The position numbers and the translations under genes were made by a program. The notes below the pieces were generated by a model. It had not been told where the DNA came from, searched no databases, and saw only the letters and a list, made by a program, of their open reading frames with translations. From assembly GCA_937920485.1 (NCBI GenBank), contig CALETL010000203.1:1-7275 (forward strand): a stretch of 7,275 nucleotides of DNA. The letters are read 5' to 3'. Positions within the stretch are counted from its first letter, which is position 1. Each line of letters begins with the position of its first letter. The DNA comes from an uncultured Phycisphaerae bacterium. Its GTDB lineage: Bacteria; Planctomycetota; Phycisphaerae; Sedimentisphaerales; Anaerohalosphaeraceae. Positions 1-6,496 of this stretch are shown in pieces.

Positions 1-1171
1 CGATGGCCGGAGGGGCCTCATTTGCTCCCAAGCGGTGTTCATTACCTGTATTAGCCACGGATGCACGCAAGAGTTTGGAGTACTTGTCAACCGCACGGAT
101 AACAGCACATAAAAATATGAGGAAGACCATATTTTCATGAGGCGTACTGCCCGGCTCCAGGAGGTTTCCACCTGTATCCGTCACCATTGACCAGTTGTTA
201 TGTTTTCCGGAACCATTGACGCCGGCAAACGGTTTTTCGTGCAGCAAACAGACAAAATCATGCCTGAGAGCGATCTTTTCCAGTGTTTCCATTGTTAACT
301 GGTTGTGATCTGTCGCGATGTTGACTGTTGTAAAAACCGGTGCTATTTCATACTGTGCGGGAGACACTTCGTTATGCTGAGTGGTTGCCGAAACGCCCAG
401 TTTCCACAGTTCGGTGTTGACATCGTTCATGAATGCCGCAACGCGTTCATGTAATGTTCCGAAGTAGTGGTCATCCATTTCCTGGCCGCGAGGAGACGGT
501 GCGCCAAACAAAGTCCGTCCGACCATGACAATATCAAGACGTTTTTCAAAAAACTCCCGGTCGATCAGGAAATATTCCTGTTCAGGCCCCAGCGTTGAGG
601 TGACGCTTTGCACATTCACTTCACCAAGCGCTTTTAAAACGCGCACCGCCTGCTTGTCCAGTGCTTCCATTGAACGCAGCAGGGGTGTTTTCTTGTCCAG
701 CGCTTCACCGGTATAGGAACAAAAGGCACTGGGTATATAGAGTGTTTTGCCTTTCACAAAAACAGGTGAGGTGCAGTCCCATGCGGTATAGCCGCGTGCT
801 TCAAAAGTGGCACGAAGCCCACCGGAAGGAAACGAAGACGCATCCGGTTCACCCTGAACAAGCAGTTTGCCGCTGAATTCCATAATGGTCTTTCCATCTG
901 GTGTCGGGGAAATGAATGAATCGTGTTTTTCGGCAGTGAGCCCGGTCATCGGTTGGAACCAGTGGCAAAAATGTGTTGCCCCTTTTTCCAAAGCCCAGTC
1001 TTTCATGGCGCTGGCGATAACATCTGCCACTCCGATTGTAAAGTCACCTTGTCCCTGTCGGATCGTTACGAACTGCTTATAAATATTTTTTGGTAGTATT
1101 TGCCGCATCACAGCATCATTAAAGACATTGATGCCAAAGATGTCTGTTATTTGCGATTGTTCGTTCTTCAT
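1..1171 (-). CDS. glnN: Glutamine synthetase type III (GSIII), N-terminal 390 codons, cut by window edge
   Basis: The gene reads leftward from an ATG at 1171-1169 and stays open for 390 codons to the window edge, so the C-terminal part is missing; GSIII proteins are usually about 700 residues. The family makes glutamine from glutamate, ammonia and ATP in the cytoplasm as a large homo-oligomer. Visible GSIII landmarks are [16 protein letters not shown] near residues 117-132, [11 protein letters not shown] (194-204), the [16 protein letters not shown] block (263-278), the ATP/glutamate-site stretch [18 protein letters not shown] (311-328) and [14 protein letters not shown] (377-390). GSI and GSII have different versions of these blocks, so the type III call is secure. 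The start is supported by an AAGGAG Shine-Dalgarno at 1182-1177, 5 nt upstream. It is transcribed divergently from pgsA with its own promoter candidate. Nothing seen suggests damage. The symbol glnN is the usual one for GSIII genes. Confidence 0.96.
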   Translation of the reverse strand, partial: MKNEQSQITDIFGINVFNDAVMRQILPKNIYKQFVTIRQGQGDFTIGVADVIASAMKDWALEKGATHFCHWFQPMTGLTAEKHDSFISPTPDGKTIMEFSGKLLVQGEPDASSFPSGGLRATFEARGYTAWDCTSPVFVKGKTLYIPSAFCSYTGEALDKKTPLLRSMEALDKQAVRVLKALGEVNVQSVTSTLGPEQEYFLIDREFFEKRLDIVMVGRTLFGAPSPRGQEMDDHYFGTLHERVAAFMNDVNTELWKLGVSATTQHNEVSPAQYEIAPVFTTVNIATDHNQLTMETLEKIALRHDFVCLLHEKPFAGVNGSGKHNNWSMVTDTGGNLLEPGSTPHENMVFLIFLCAVIRAVDKYSKLLRASVANTGNEHRLGANEAPPAI

Positions 1172-1261
1172 GAATTCTCCTTTTCGGAAAAAGCGTTTTG
1201 GGTCGTTATTCTTTTGTACAACACTTCTAGAAGGTTTTTTGCAGATAACCCATGGTTAATC

Positions 1262-1289
1262 ATTCTATAGTCTATCTGTTTAATTTCAA
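1262..1289 (-). promoter_or_regulatory. Candidate sigma70 promoter for glnN
   Basis: Read on the minus strand, TTGAAA (1289-1284) and TAGAAT (1267-1262) are separated by 16 bp, matching the -35 and -10 consensus at four and five of six positions. Transcription would start near 1255, giving a leader of about 85 nt before the glnN ATG. A short inverted repeat, TAACC-CAT-GGTTA (1246-1258), spans the predicted start and could be an operator. No sigma54-type GG-N10-GC pair was seen upstream of the gene. The prediction rests on consensus and position only. Confidence 0.45.
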
Positions 1290-1353
1290 GTATTCATCAG
1301 CGATCCGCAAAAGAACGCAGATGACAAACCATCAATGTTTTCTTTGCGCGCTG

Positions 1354-1376
1354 ATTGACTTAATGTATTAGTCAAT
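1354..1376. repeat. Inverted repeat ATTGACT-N9-AGTCAAT
   Basis: Perfect 7-bp arms (1354-1360 and 1370-1376) around a 9-bp centre, total 23 bp. This has the size and symmetry of a dimeric regulator operator, and it lies just upstream of the ribosome binding site of the 14-codon mini-ORF. It could also be a weak RNA hairpin. The left arm contains a -35-like TTGACT, but no good -10 stands at the right distance. Confidence 0.4.
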
Positions 1377-1395
1377 AATGGTAGGAGCAAAATAA

Positions 1396-1440
1396 ATGCC
1401 AATTAAAGAAAAACATATTTATTTTATATATCTTGTTTGA
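1396..1440 (+). CDS. Possible leader mini-ORF, 14 codons (MPIKEKHIYFIYLV)
   Basis: A 14-codon ATG-to-TGA frame preceded by AGGAG (1383-1387) with 8 nt before the ATG, one of the better ribosome binding sites in the window and better than that of pgsA. The peptide is short, basic near its start and rich in Ile, Tyr and Phe at its end. It is followed 48 nt later by a long hairpin with a T run, which resembles a leader-peptide layout. It has no run of a single amino acid of the kind used in classical amino-acid attenuators. With AT-rich sequence and such a short frame, chance is a real alternative; it could also be a tiny membrane-active peptide or the start of a small RNA transcript. Confidence 0.25.
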   Translation: MPIKEKHIYFIYLV

Positions 1441-1455
1441 TTATAAATAGTTAGG

Positions 1456-1543
1456 GTTTTTTGTCGCACTTTGAAATAATTCATAAAGCTACATTATTGT
1501 ATGATGTATTGAAATACATCTACGATTATGTAGTTTTTTGTCG
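1456..1543 (+). repeat. 11-bp direct repeat GTTTTTTGTCG, two copies
   Basis: Identical copies stand at 1456-1466 and 1533-1543, starting 77 bp apart. The second copy includes the T run behind the long hairpin; the first follows a weak AT-only pairing (TATTTAT 1416-1422 with ATAAATA 1443-1449). Because both copies are T-rich within AT-rich DNA, the shared GTCG after the T6 is the only part that is notable. Role unknown. Confidence 0.35.
1489..1539 (+). terminator. Long AU-rich hairpin followed by T6; terminator or attenuator candidate
   Basis: Three nested pairing blocks close on the same centre. CTACAT (1489-1494) pairs with ATGTAG (1528-1533), ATTGTA (1496-1501) pairs with TACGAT (1521-1526) with one G-U wobble, and GATGTATT (1503-1510) pairs with AATACATC (1513-1520). 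Only a T-T mismatch (1495/1527) and one bulged T (1502) interrupt about 20 base pairs. Six T follow at once (1534-1539). This is the form of an intrinsic terminator for rightward transcription, although the stem is unusually AU-rich. It lies 70 nt upstream of the pgsA promoter candidate, so it could end a short upstream transcript, attenuate read-through into pgsA, or act as a DNA palindrome. Confidence 0.5.
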
Positions 1544-1608
1544 AGATAAACCATCATTTCACCCCTCATACACATGAAGTCAAGCAAATGATAGAATTGA
1601 ATTTTGAA

Positions 1609-1637
1609 TTGTGATTGCATTGGATTTATGAGATAAT
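1609..1637 (+). promoter_or_regulatory. Candidate sigma70 promoter for pgsA-ribBA
   Basis: TTGTGA (1609-1614) and GATAAT (1632-1637) are separated by exactly 17 bp and match the consensus hexamers at four and five positions. Transcription would start near 1644, leaving a leader of roughly 58 nt to the ATG at 1702. The -10 element overlaps a small inverted repeat, GAGAT-N5-ATCTC (1630-1644), which could bind a repressor. The prediction rests on consensus only. Confidence 0.5.
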
Positions 1638-1701
1638 TAATCTCTGATTTGTTTTAATCTACCTAAATTAATTGTTTCGAGGGCATTTTTTGGGAAGTTT
1701 C

Positions 1702-2337
1702 ATGTTTTTAACGCTGGCCAATCAAATCACAATATTACGGGTTCTTTTGATTTTCCCATTTGTGATTTGTCTTCTCAATACCGGGCATCCGCAAAACGGC
1801 AATTGGATTCGCGGTGGAGCCATCGTGATTTTTTTGATCATGGCGATCAGCGATGCGGTTGACGGCTATTTGGCTCGTACTAAAAAACAGGTTACCGCAT
1901 TAGGGGCGTTTCTGGATCCAATGGCGGATAAACTGATGATTACCTGTGCCAGTGTGATCCTGTGTGCCCCCCAAACTGCGATCGAGGGCTATCAGTTGCC
2001 GTTGACCGTTGTGGTATTGATTATCGGCAAAGATTTATTGCTCTTGCTGGGTTTTATTATCACGTATCTTTTAACGGTCCAAATTCATATCCGTCCGGTT
2101 TTAGCTGGCAAAGCATCCACATTTTTTCAGATCATGATGGTTTCTTCGGTTCTGATCGGGCCCGAGATGGCTTCCTGGCTTGGTTTTTGGCCGATTGTAA
2201 CAGCAATTATCTGGTGGGCGGCGGGGTTTTGCGCAGTGGTGGCAACTTTTGTTTACATTTATCGCGGAATTCGCTATATTGAAGAATTCCACAGTACGCA
2301 AGTAAATGAGAATAAACCATTGGATACTTCTAAATGA
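1702..2337 (+). CDS. pgsA: CDP-diacylglycerol--glycerol-3-phosphate 3-phosphatidyltransferase (phosphatidylglycerophosphate synthase)
   Basis: A 211-residue integral membrane enzyme that transfers the phosphatidyl group of CDP-diacylglycerol to glycerol 3-phosphate, the committed step to phosphatidylglycerol and cardiolipin. The complete CDP-alcohol phosphatidyltransferase signature DxxDGxxARx8GxxxDxxxD is present: D51, D54, G55, A58, R59, G68, D72 and D76. The N-terminus LANQITILR fits the PgsA pattern NxxTxxR, and [10 protein letters not shown] (135-144) fits the GKxxTxxQ motif typical of PgsA. Several hydrophobic segments follow (about 12-26, 38-50, 100-126, 143-153, 162-187). I chose ATG 1702 over an in-frame TTG at 1672 because it gives the usual short N-terminus; the ribosome binding site is weak (GGGAAG, 1692-1697). 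The stop overlaps the ribBA start by ATGA. Another alcohol acceptor cannot be fully excluded, but the PgsA subgroup fits best. Confidence 0.92.
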   Translation: MFLTLANQITILRVLLIFPFVICLLNTGHPQNGNWIRGGAIVIFLIMAISDAVDGYLARTKKQVTALGAFLDPMADKLMITCASVILCAPQTAIEGYQLPLTVVVLIIGKDLLLLLGFIITYLLTVQIHIRPVLAGKASTFFQIMMVSSVLIGPEMASWLGFWPIVTAIIWWAAGFCAVVATFVYIYRGIRYIEEFHSTQVNENKPLDTSK

Positions 2338-3572
2338 GTCGATTTAGTGAAATACCTGAAATATTAGATGATCTCAAAAAAGGCCGAATGATCGTTCTGG
2401 TTGATGATGAAGACCGGGAAAATGAGGGCGATCTGGTCTGTGCGGCCGAATTAGTAACGCCGGAAATGATCAATTTTATGGCCACTCATGGCCGTGGAAT
2501 GATCTGTATGCCCATCACTGAACAGCGTTGTGAGGAATTGAATCTGCATCCACAGAGCATGTACAATACCGCGCGTTTGAACACGGCGTTTACCGTGACC
2601 ATTGATGCCAGAGGGGGTGTCACGACAGGTATCAGCGCTGCCGACCGCGCTCATACGATTCGCGTGGCAGTTGATCCCGCCTCAAAACCGGCGGATTTGG
2701 CCCGCCCCGGTCACATCTTTCCGCTGCGTGCTCGTGAGGGGGGTGTTCTTGTTCGGGCAGGTCAGACCGAAGGGGCTATTGATTTGATGAGGGCGGCCGG
2801 TCTTCAACCCGCCGGAGTGATTTGCGAGATCATGAATGAAGACGGTACAATGTCTCGTGTCCCTGAATTGCATGAGTACTGCAAAAAACACTGCCTCAAA
2901 ATGACAACGATTGCCAATCTGATTGAGTATCGACTTCAGCGAGAGACGCATATCAAACGCATTCAACAGGTCAAACTGCCGACGGATTACGGGGAATTTA
3001 AGTTGATCGGATATCAAAGCCCTGGTTCAACGGAACCACATTTGGCGTTGTGCAAGGGTGGCATCGGCGATCTGGATGATGACGGTCATGTGATCGAGCA
3101 CGATGAACCGGTCTTGGTCCGTGTGCATTCTGAGTGTATGACCGGCGACCTCTTTCATTCCCAGCGTTGTGAATGCGGCTACCAATTGGTGACTGCGATG
3201 CAGATGATCGAAAAAGAAGGCGCCGGCGCCCTGATATACCTTCGTCAGGAAGGACGGGGGATCGGTCTGGCGAATAAACTGCATGCATATAAGTTACAGG
3301 AACAGGGACTGGATACCTATGATGCAAATATAAAGTTGGGTTTTCAGGCGGACAAACGCGACTATGGTCTTGGAGCTCAGATTTGTCGGGATCTGGGATT
3401 GAAGAACATACGTATTCTCACCAATAATCCCAAGAAAGTCTCTCGTCTCGAAGTGTACGGCATTCACGTCATCGAGCAGCTTCAGCTTCAGGCCGAACCC
3501 GGCGAACATAACCGCAGATACCTGCAAACGAAAAAGGCCCGCTTTGGACATTTACTGGATGAAGATCTGTAG
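2334..3572 (+). CDS. ribBA: Bifunctional 3,4-dihydroxy-2-butanone-4-phosphate synthase / GTP cyclohydrolase II
   Basis: A 412-residue cytoplasmic fusion catalysing the two entry reactions of riboflavin synthesis: ribulose 5-phosphate to dihydroxybutanone phosphate plus formate (residues about 5-203), and GTP to the diaminopyrimidinone phosphate (about 208-405). The first domain shows [12 protein letters not shown] (23-34), [10 protein letters not shown] (51-60), [11 protein letters not shown] (95-105) and RPGHIFPLR (124-132). In the motif usually written RxGHTEA, residue 144 is Gln, where the E. coli enzyme has a metal-binding His; Glu29 matches the other ligand. The second domain has the zinc cysteines C268, C279 and C281 in [18 protein letters not shown], the [10 protein letters not shown] loop (303-312), [10 protein letters not shown] (341-350) and ILTNNPKKV (361-369), so it looks active. 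The start lies in the ATGA overlap with pgsA without a clear ribosome binding site, suggesting translational coupling. No FMN riboswitch precedes it. Confidence 0.97.
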   Translation: MSRFSEIPEILDDLKKGRMIVLVDDEDRENEGDLVCAAELVTPEMINFMATHGRGMICMPITEQRCEELNLHPQSMYNTARLNTAFTVTIDARGGVTTGISAADRAHTIRVAVDPASKPADLARPGHIFPLRAREGGVLVRAGQTEGAIDLMRAAGLQPAGVICEIMNEDGTMSRVPELHEYCKKHCLKMTTIANLIEYRLQRETHIKRIQQVKLPTDYGEFKLIGYQSPGSTEPHLALCKGGIGDLDDDGHVIEHDEPVLVRVHSECMTGDLFHSQRCECGYQLVTAMQMIEKEGAGALIYLRQEGRGIGLANKLHAYKLQEQGLDTYDANIKLGFQADKRDYGLGAQICRDLGLKNIRILTNNPKKVSRLEVYGIHVIEQLQLQAEPGEHNRRYLQTKKARFGHLLDEDL

Positions 3573-4080
3573 GCATAGAAAACCGTTTGCTGTCTTAGGA
3601 CGGATTTGTGTGGCAATAGCTGCGGTCATTATTTTTGGTTGCAATGCCTCACACGCTCCTGTTCGCTCGGGCGCCGAATCCGGGAAGGATTCTTCTGTTG
3701 AGCGGATACGCATTTCGGCGTTGACCGAATTTGTTCCCAATTCTGCGGTTTCCGGCCAGATACAGATTAAGGCACTTGTCGAACTCGTTGATATATTTGA
3801 TTCATCAGTTAAAGCCCCTTGTGTGCTTCGCTTTGAGTTATATGAATTTCGTGCTTTGTCATCGGATTCTCGCGGCCGGCGTTTATTGATCTGGCCGGAT
3901 GAAAATTTAATCGATTCCGATACAAATGATGAGTATTGGAAAGACTTTCTACGCGGGTATGAATTTTTGTTACCTCTTAAATTCTCCCCGAAGCAGGGTA
4001 AAAAGTATATATTAGAAGCGACCTGCATAGTGGGTCAGAAGCGATTTAATGACATCTTTAAGATACAGTATCAACCGTAA
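3559..4080 (+). CDS. Putative lipoprotein of unknown function
   Basis: A 173-residue protein I do not recognise. It opens with a basic stretch (KICRHRKPF), a hydrophobic segment (about 11-27) and an Ile-Phe-Gly-Cys site with Cys28, which looks like a lipoprotein signal peptide; Phe at -2 is less usual in a lipobox. Asn follows the Cys, so by the Asp+2 rule it would not be held in the inner membrane. The remaining 145 residues are a mature domain with alternating hydrophobic and charged strands and no recognised catalytic motif; APCVLRFELYEFRAL (86-100) and LLIWPDENLI (109-118) are conspicuous. The ATG at 3559 lies 14 nt inside the ribBA end; a TTG at 3544 is an alternative start that gives a less natural signal peptide. 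It is probably co-transcribed with ribBA, but that does not show a flavin role. Confidence 0.7.
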   Translation: MKICRHRKPFAVLGRICVAIAAVIIFGCNASHAPVRSGAESGKDSSVERIRISALTEFVPNSAVSGQIQIKALVELVDIFDSSVKAPCVLRFELYEFRALSSDSRGRRLLIWPDENLIDSDTNDEYWKDFLRGYEFLLPLKFSPKQGKKYILEATCIVGQKRFNDIFKIQYQP

Positions 4081-4094
4081 AAGAAAAACAACTC

Positions 4095-4124
4095 TTGTCT
4101 TAAAGACCTGTAATTAAGTATAAT
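4095..4124 (+). promoter_or_regulatory. Candidate sigma70 promoter for the ECF sigma operon
   Basis: TTGTCT (4095-4100) and a perfect TATAAT (4119-4124) are separated by 18 bp, in the 105-bp gap between the lipoprotein and sigma factor genes. Transcription would start near 4131, giving a leader of about 55 nt. This form suggests basal expression from the housekeeping sigma factor. I see no GGAAC / CGTC pair of the kind used for ECF autoregulation, though the binding site of this sigma factor is unknown. Confidence 0.55.
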
Positions 4125-4185
4125 CAGGGGGTGAGATTTTTCTGTAGCGCCAATTGGCCGGATTTGCTGAAAAGGACATAAAAGC

Positions 4186-4800
4186 GTGGCGAATTTTCAT
4201 AAGCATAAAGATAATATCAGCTTAGATGATATGACTTTGGTCCGTTATTGTCAGAACGGTGACTCGGAGGCGATGTCCTGCTTAATTGTCAAGTATCAGG
4301 ATAGGGTATATAACACAATATATAAAATTTGTCAAAATCGTGACGATGCAGCGGAACTTACGCAGGATACGTTTGTCAAAGTATTAGAGAACATTAATAC
4401 GTTTCGCAGAGAAAGCAGCTTTTATACGTGGTTGTTTCGGGTGGCGGTTAATCTAACGCTGAATTACTGCAAAAGACGTTTAAAACTGTCGCCAGTATCT
4501 CTGGATGCGGAAAACGAACGGCTTGAAAATGATAAAGGCAAGCTTGCGGCAATGCTGGCCGATCCCAGCGGGCAGGATCCTGCGAGGATTGCTCAGCAAA
4601 GAGAAGTGGTACAGATCATTGTAAACACAATTGGTCAACTTGCCCGGGATTACCGGGTCGTATTGGTGCTTCGTGATATTGAGCAAATGAGTTATGCCCA
4701 GATCGCCGAGGTCCTGTGTATTGAAGTCGGAACGGTCAAAAGCCGATTGAGCCGGGCACGAACAATGTTGCGGGAATTATTGGAAACGGTGTTGACATGA
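4186..4800 (+). CDS. ECF (group 4) RNA polymerase sigma factor, RpoE-like
   Basis: A 204-residue sigma factor with only the two ECF domains, which directs RNA polymerase to the promoters of a dedicated regulon. Sigma2 (about 20-98) shows LIVKYQDRVYNTIYKI, the core-binding stretch DDAAELTQDTFVKVLENI (53-70) and the -10 recognition part SSFYTWLFRVAVNLTLNYCK (77-96). A linker of about 40 residues rich in charged amino acids follows. Sigma4 (about 140-200) has QLARDYRVVLVLRDIEQMSY and the helix-turn-helix AQIAEVLCIEVGTVKSRLSR (171-190). The start is GTG at 4186, supported by AAGGA (4172-4176) with 9 nt spacing. The stop overlaps the next gene by ATGA, a typical arrangement for a sigma factor with its anti-sigma. 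The inducing signal cannot be read from the sequence. Confidence 0.94.
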   Translation: MANFHKHKDNISLDDMTLVRYCQNGDSEAMSCLIVKYQDRVYNTIYKICQNRDDAAELTQDTFVKVLENINTFRRESSFYTWLFRVAVNLTLNYCKRRLKLSPVSLDAENERLENDKGKLAAMLADPSGQDPARIAQQREVVQIIVNTIGQLARDYRVVLVLRDIEQMSYAQIAEVLCIEVGTVKSRLSRARTMLRELLETVLT

Positions 4801-5804
4801 CTGAAAAAAGTAAAATCGAGATCGAAGAGTTGCTTAACGCATTGGTCGAGGACCAGGCGACTGAGCGTCAAAAGAACGAATTTGCTCGCCTGATTCGGCA
4901 CGATCCATCTGTTGCGGACCAGCTTGCGGCAATGCAGAGGCAAAAGCAGATCCTCGGCGCTTTACCAGTCGAATCCGCTCCCGCCTCTTTAGCTAACGAT
5001 GTTTGTTCAGCCCTTGAACACAAGAAGATTGTTGGTGTTTCTTCCGGGACAGAACCAACCGTTGTGGGCGTCAGTCATTTATTTATGCGGCGTCTGCTGA
5101 CGACGGCGGCGATGCTACTTCTGCCAATTGGTGTGCTATCGTTTGTCATTTTTGAGATTATAAAGCCGGCTTCATCCGGTCCGGTTGGTTACCCGCCTGT
5201 CGGAGATGGTTTTGTTCAGAACGATTCGTCTGATTCGACGGAATCAATGGCTCCGATAGTTGTTAAAGAACTTCCTTTTGATGGAATTTTGACCTTCAGA
5301 ACTGACCAACCGATAACGGTGAGAAACTATGCAGAAAAAATGATCTTTGACCAGGGTTTGATTAGCCATACTGTGCCGAAGCGTACAGTAGATATAGTGA
5401 CGTATCAGATTACTGCACCACCGGATACAGTTGCTGTTCTGATTGACTCTCTTGAAGGTGTGTGGCTGCATTGTCAACAGGTAGTGCTTAGTGTCGCTGA
5501 TGATACACAGGGCAGCCGCGTTGATATTCCCAATGTCCAGATCGAACAGGTTAAAACACTCACGGAAGAAGACAACCCGGAAATGTTAAATCGCTTAGCC
5601 GGTCAATATGCCTTGGCAAACATTAAAAAAGACAGCATGTTTGCAAGAGATGATATGTCCATGGACACTGAAATCAATTTTGCTGATTTTCCGCCGTTGA
5701 CAATACCGATTTTAACGGGAAGAAATGAATTGCCTCTCAAAACAATTGATCCATCACAACCGGCAGTTCGATTGCGAATTCGTATTGAACGTAGTACGGA
5801 ATGA
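4797..5804 (+). CDS. Probable membrane anti-sigma factor, zinc-less, with an unrecognised outer domain
   Basis: A 335-residue protein whose start overlaps the sigma factor stop by ATGA. Residues 1-75 are soluble, helical and charged (EELLNALVEDQATERQKNEF, LIRHDPSVADQLAAMQRQK), with the pattern of an anti-sigma domain: a short helix, an acidic turn, the DPxxAxxL repeat-like segment, then an LP-containing hinge. The HxxxCxxC zinc motif of ZAS anti-sigmas is absent; Cys70 stands alone. One membrane segment follows (about 99-121), so residues 125-335 should lie outside the cytoplasm after a Gly/Pro/Ser/Asp-rich linker. That outer part includes TVDIVTYQITAPPDTVAVLI (197-216), which I cannot assign to a family. 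By position and topology it should hold the ECF sigma at the membrane until a signal releases it; this is inference. No strong ribosome binding site precedes it, consistent with coupled translation. Confidence 0.72.
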   Translation: MTEKSKIEIEELLNALVEDQATERQKNEFARLIRHDPSVADQLAAMQRQKQILGALPVESAPASLANDVCSALEHKKIVGVSSGTEPTVVGVSHLFMRRLLTTAAMLLLPIGVLSFVIFEIIKPASSGPVGYPPVGDGFVQNDSSDSTESMAPIVVKELPFDGILTFRTDQPITVRNYAEKMIFDQGLISHTVPKRTVDIVTYQITAPPDTVAVLIDSLEGVWLHCQQVVLSVADDTQGSRVDIPNVQIEQVKTLTEEDNPEMLNRLAGQYALANIKKDSMFARDDMSMDTEINFADFPPLTIPILTGRNELPLKTIDPSQPAVRLRIRIERSTE

Positions 5805-5847
5805 TTAGAGCTCTGCAAAGGATGGTCGAATTCAAAAGGGAGAACGG

Positions 5848-6387
5848 ATGCTGACGGCTGAAAACACATGTCTGGTTATCATTGATATACAGGAAAAACT
5901 TTTGCGTGTGATGCAGGATTCCGAACAGGTCGTTAAGAATACGACGATTCTAATACAAATCGCCAAAGCCCTTGATATACCAATTCTCTGTTGCCAGCAG
6001 GTTCCCAAGGCATTGGGTCCGACAATTGAGGAACTTTCTTCTTTACTGACGGGTGTGGAGTCTATTAATAAATCGACCTTTAGCTGCTGCGGCGACGAAA
6101 CATTCATGCGAAAAGTTGATCGACTCAAATTGCAGACAGCCATTCTGTGCGGCATCGAATCTCATGTCTGCGTATTCCAAACCGCCATGGACCTCATTCA
6201 GCACGGCCTTTATGTCCATGTTGTTGCGGACGCAACATCCTCACGCACCCATGAAAACAAAAGCATTGGCATCAATCGTATGGCCAAAGAGGGGGCCGTT
6301 ATCACCTCGACAGAAATGCTGTTATTTGAATTACTTCATGATGCTAAGCACGAAAAATTCCGCGAACTGTCAAAGTTGATAAAGTAG
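5848..6387 (+). CDS. Isochorismatase-family cysteine hydrolase (YcaC-like), substrate unknown
   Basis: A 179-residue cytoplasmic alpha/beta hydrolase of the isochorismatase-like fold. The Asp-Lys-Cys catalytic set is visible: Asp13 in CLVIIDIQEKL, Lys75 in INKSTFSC and Cys108 in ILCGIESHVCVFQTAMDL; the family has a conserved cis-peptide next to the glycine-rich turn before the Cys. Residues 124-139 (HVVADATSSRTHENKS) match the usual VVxDAxxSR segment. The length fits single-domain YcaC-like members, whose known relatives include amidases and other hydrolases, so the substrate cannot be named. The start is supported by AGGGAG (5837-5842) 5 nt before the ATG. It lies 43 bp after the anti-sigma gene with no obvious promoter or terminator between, so co-transcription is possible. 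Confidence 0.9.
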   Translation: MLTAENTCLVIIDIQEKLLRVMQDSEQVVKNTTILIQIAKALDIPILCCQQVPKALGPTIEELSSLLTGVESINKSTFSCCGDETFMRKVDRLKLQTAILCGIESHVCVFQTAMDLIQHGLYVHVVADATSSRTHENKSIGINRMAKEGAVITSTEMLLFELLHDAKHEKFRELSKLIK

Positions 6388-6452
6388 CATTGCCTGTTTT
6401 AAAATGAAGTCATGGTGGCTACAATGTAAATCGGCCTGCTTAGATTTATTTT

Positions 6453-6496
6453 ACTTGATGACCCCGTAACTCTCAAAACACCACTTGAATACCCCG
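6453..6496 (+). repeat. Tandem 14-bp direct repeats ACTTGAnnACCCCG
   Basis: ACTTGATGACCCCG (6453-6466) and ACTTGAATACCCCG (6483-6496) match at 12 of 14 positions and start exactly 30 bp apart, close to three helical turns, so both would face the same side of the DNA. A partial third copy, ACTTGATTC, begins at 6547. This is the form of a regulator binding array, though two copies alone do not prove it. Confidence 0.45.

Larger units (their letters stand above)
1172..1701. other. AT-rich divergent intergenic spacer between glnN and pgsA
   Basis: About 530 bp without a conventional gene, clearly more AT-rich than the flanking coding sequence. From left to right it holds the glnN ribosome binding site and promoter candidate, an inverted repeat (1354-1376), a 14-codon mini-ORF (1396-1440), an 11-bp direct repeat (1456-1466 and 1533-1543), a long AU-rich hairpin followed by T6 (1489-1539), and a promoter candidate for pgsA. 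The spacer is longer than two divergent promoters need, so a small transcript in the middle part is possible. I recognise no known riboswitch or RNA family. Confidence 0.8.

Noticed and set aside
525..1082. Plus-strand frames opposite glnN
   Set aside because: The minus strand encodes unbroken glutamine synthetase III with conserved blocks throughout, so these are shadow frames.
1224..1233. Perfect 10-bp palindrome CTTCTAGAAG in the glnN leader
   Set aside because: It has no loop to form a stable RNA hairpin and is short enough to be chance; no further symmetry extends it.
1672..1701. Upstream in-frame TTG start for pgsA, adding ten residues
   Set aside because: The extra residues (LFRGHFLGSF) do not resemble PgsA N-termini, and the ATG at 1702 places the NxxTxxR motif at the usual distance from the start.
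2682..3327. Two long antisense reading frames inside ribBA
   Set aside because: They lie opposite a well-conserved gene, show no recognisable domain and are explained by codon bias of the real frame.
3544..3558. TTG start for the lipoprotein gene
   Set aside because: It adds Asp, Ile, Tyr and Trp before the basic region, which fits a signal peptide poorly; the ATG at 3559 gives a normal one.
3552..4028. A 158-codon antisense frame opposite the lipoprotein gene
   Set aside because: The sense frame has a signal peptide, a cleavage site and operon position; the antisense product is Ser/Arg-rich without any motif or ribosome binding site.
4098..4108. Small inverted repeat GTCTT-A-AAGAC between the lipoprotein and sigma genes
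   Set aside because: The loop would be one base, and it overlaps the -35 of a better-supported promoter; no T run follows.
6427..6453. Hairpin TAAATC-N10-GATTTA followed by TTTTA, as a terminator behind the hydrolase gene
   Set aside because: Only six AT-rich pairs with a 10-nt loop and a broken T run; too weak to call as a terminator, so it is mentioned only in the spacer entry.
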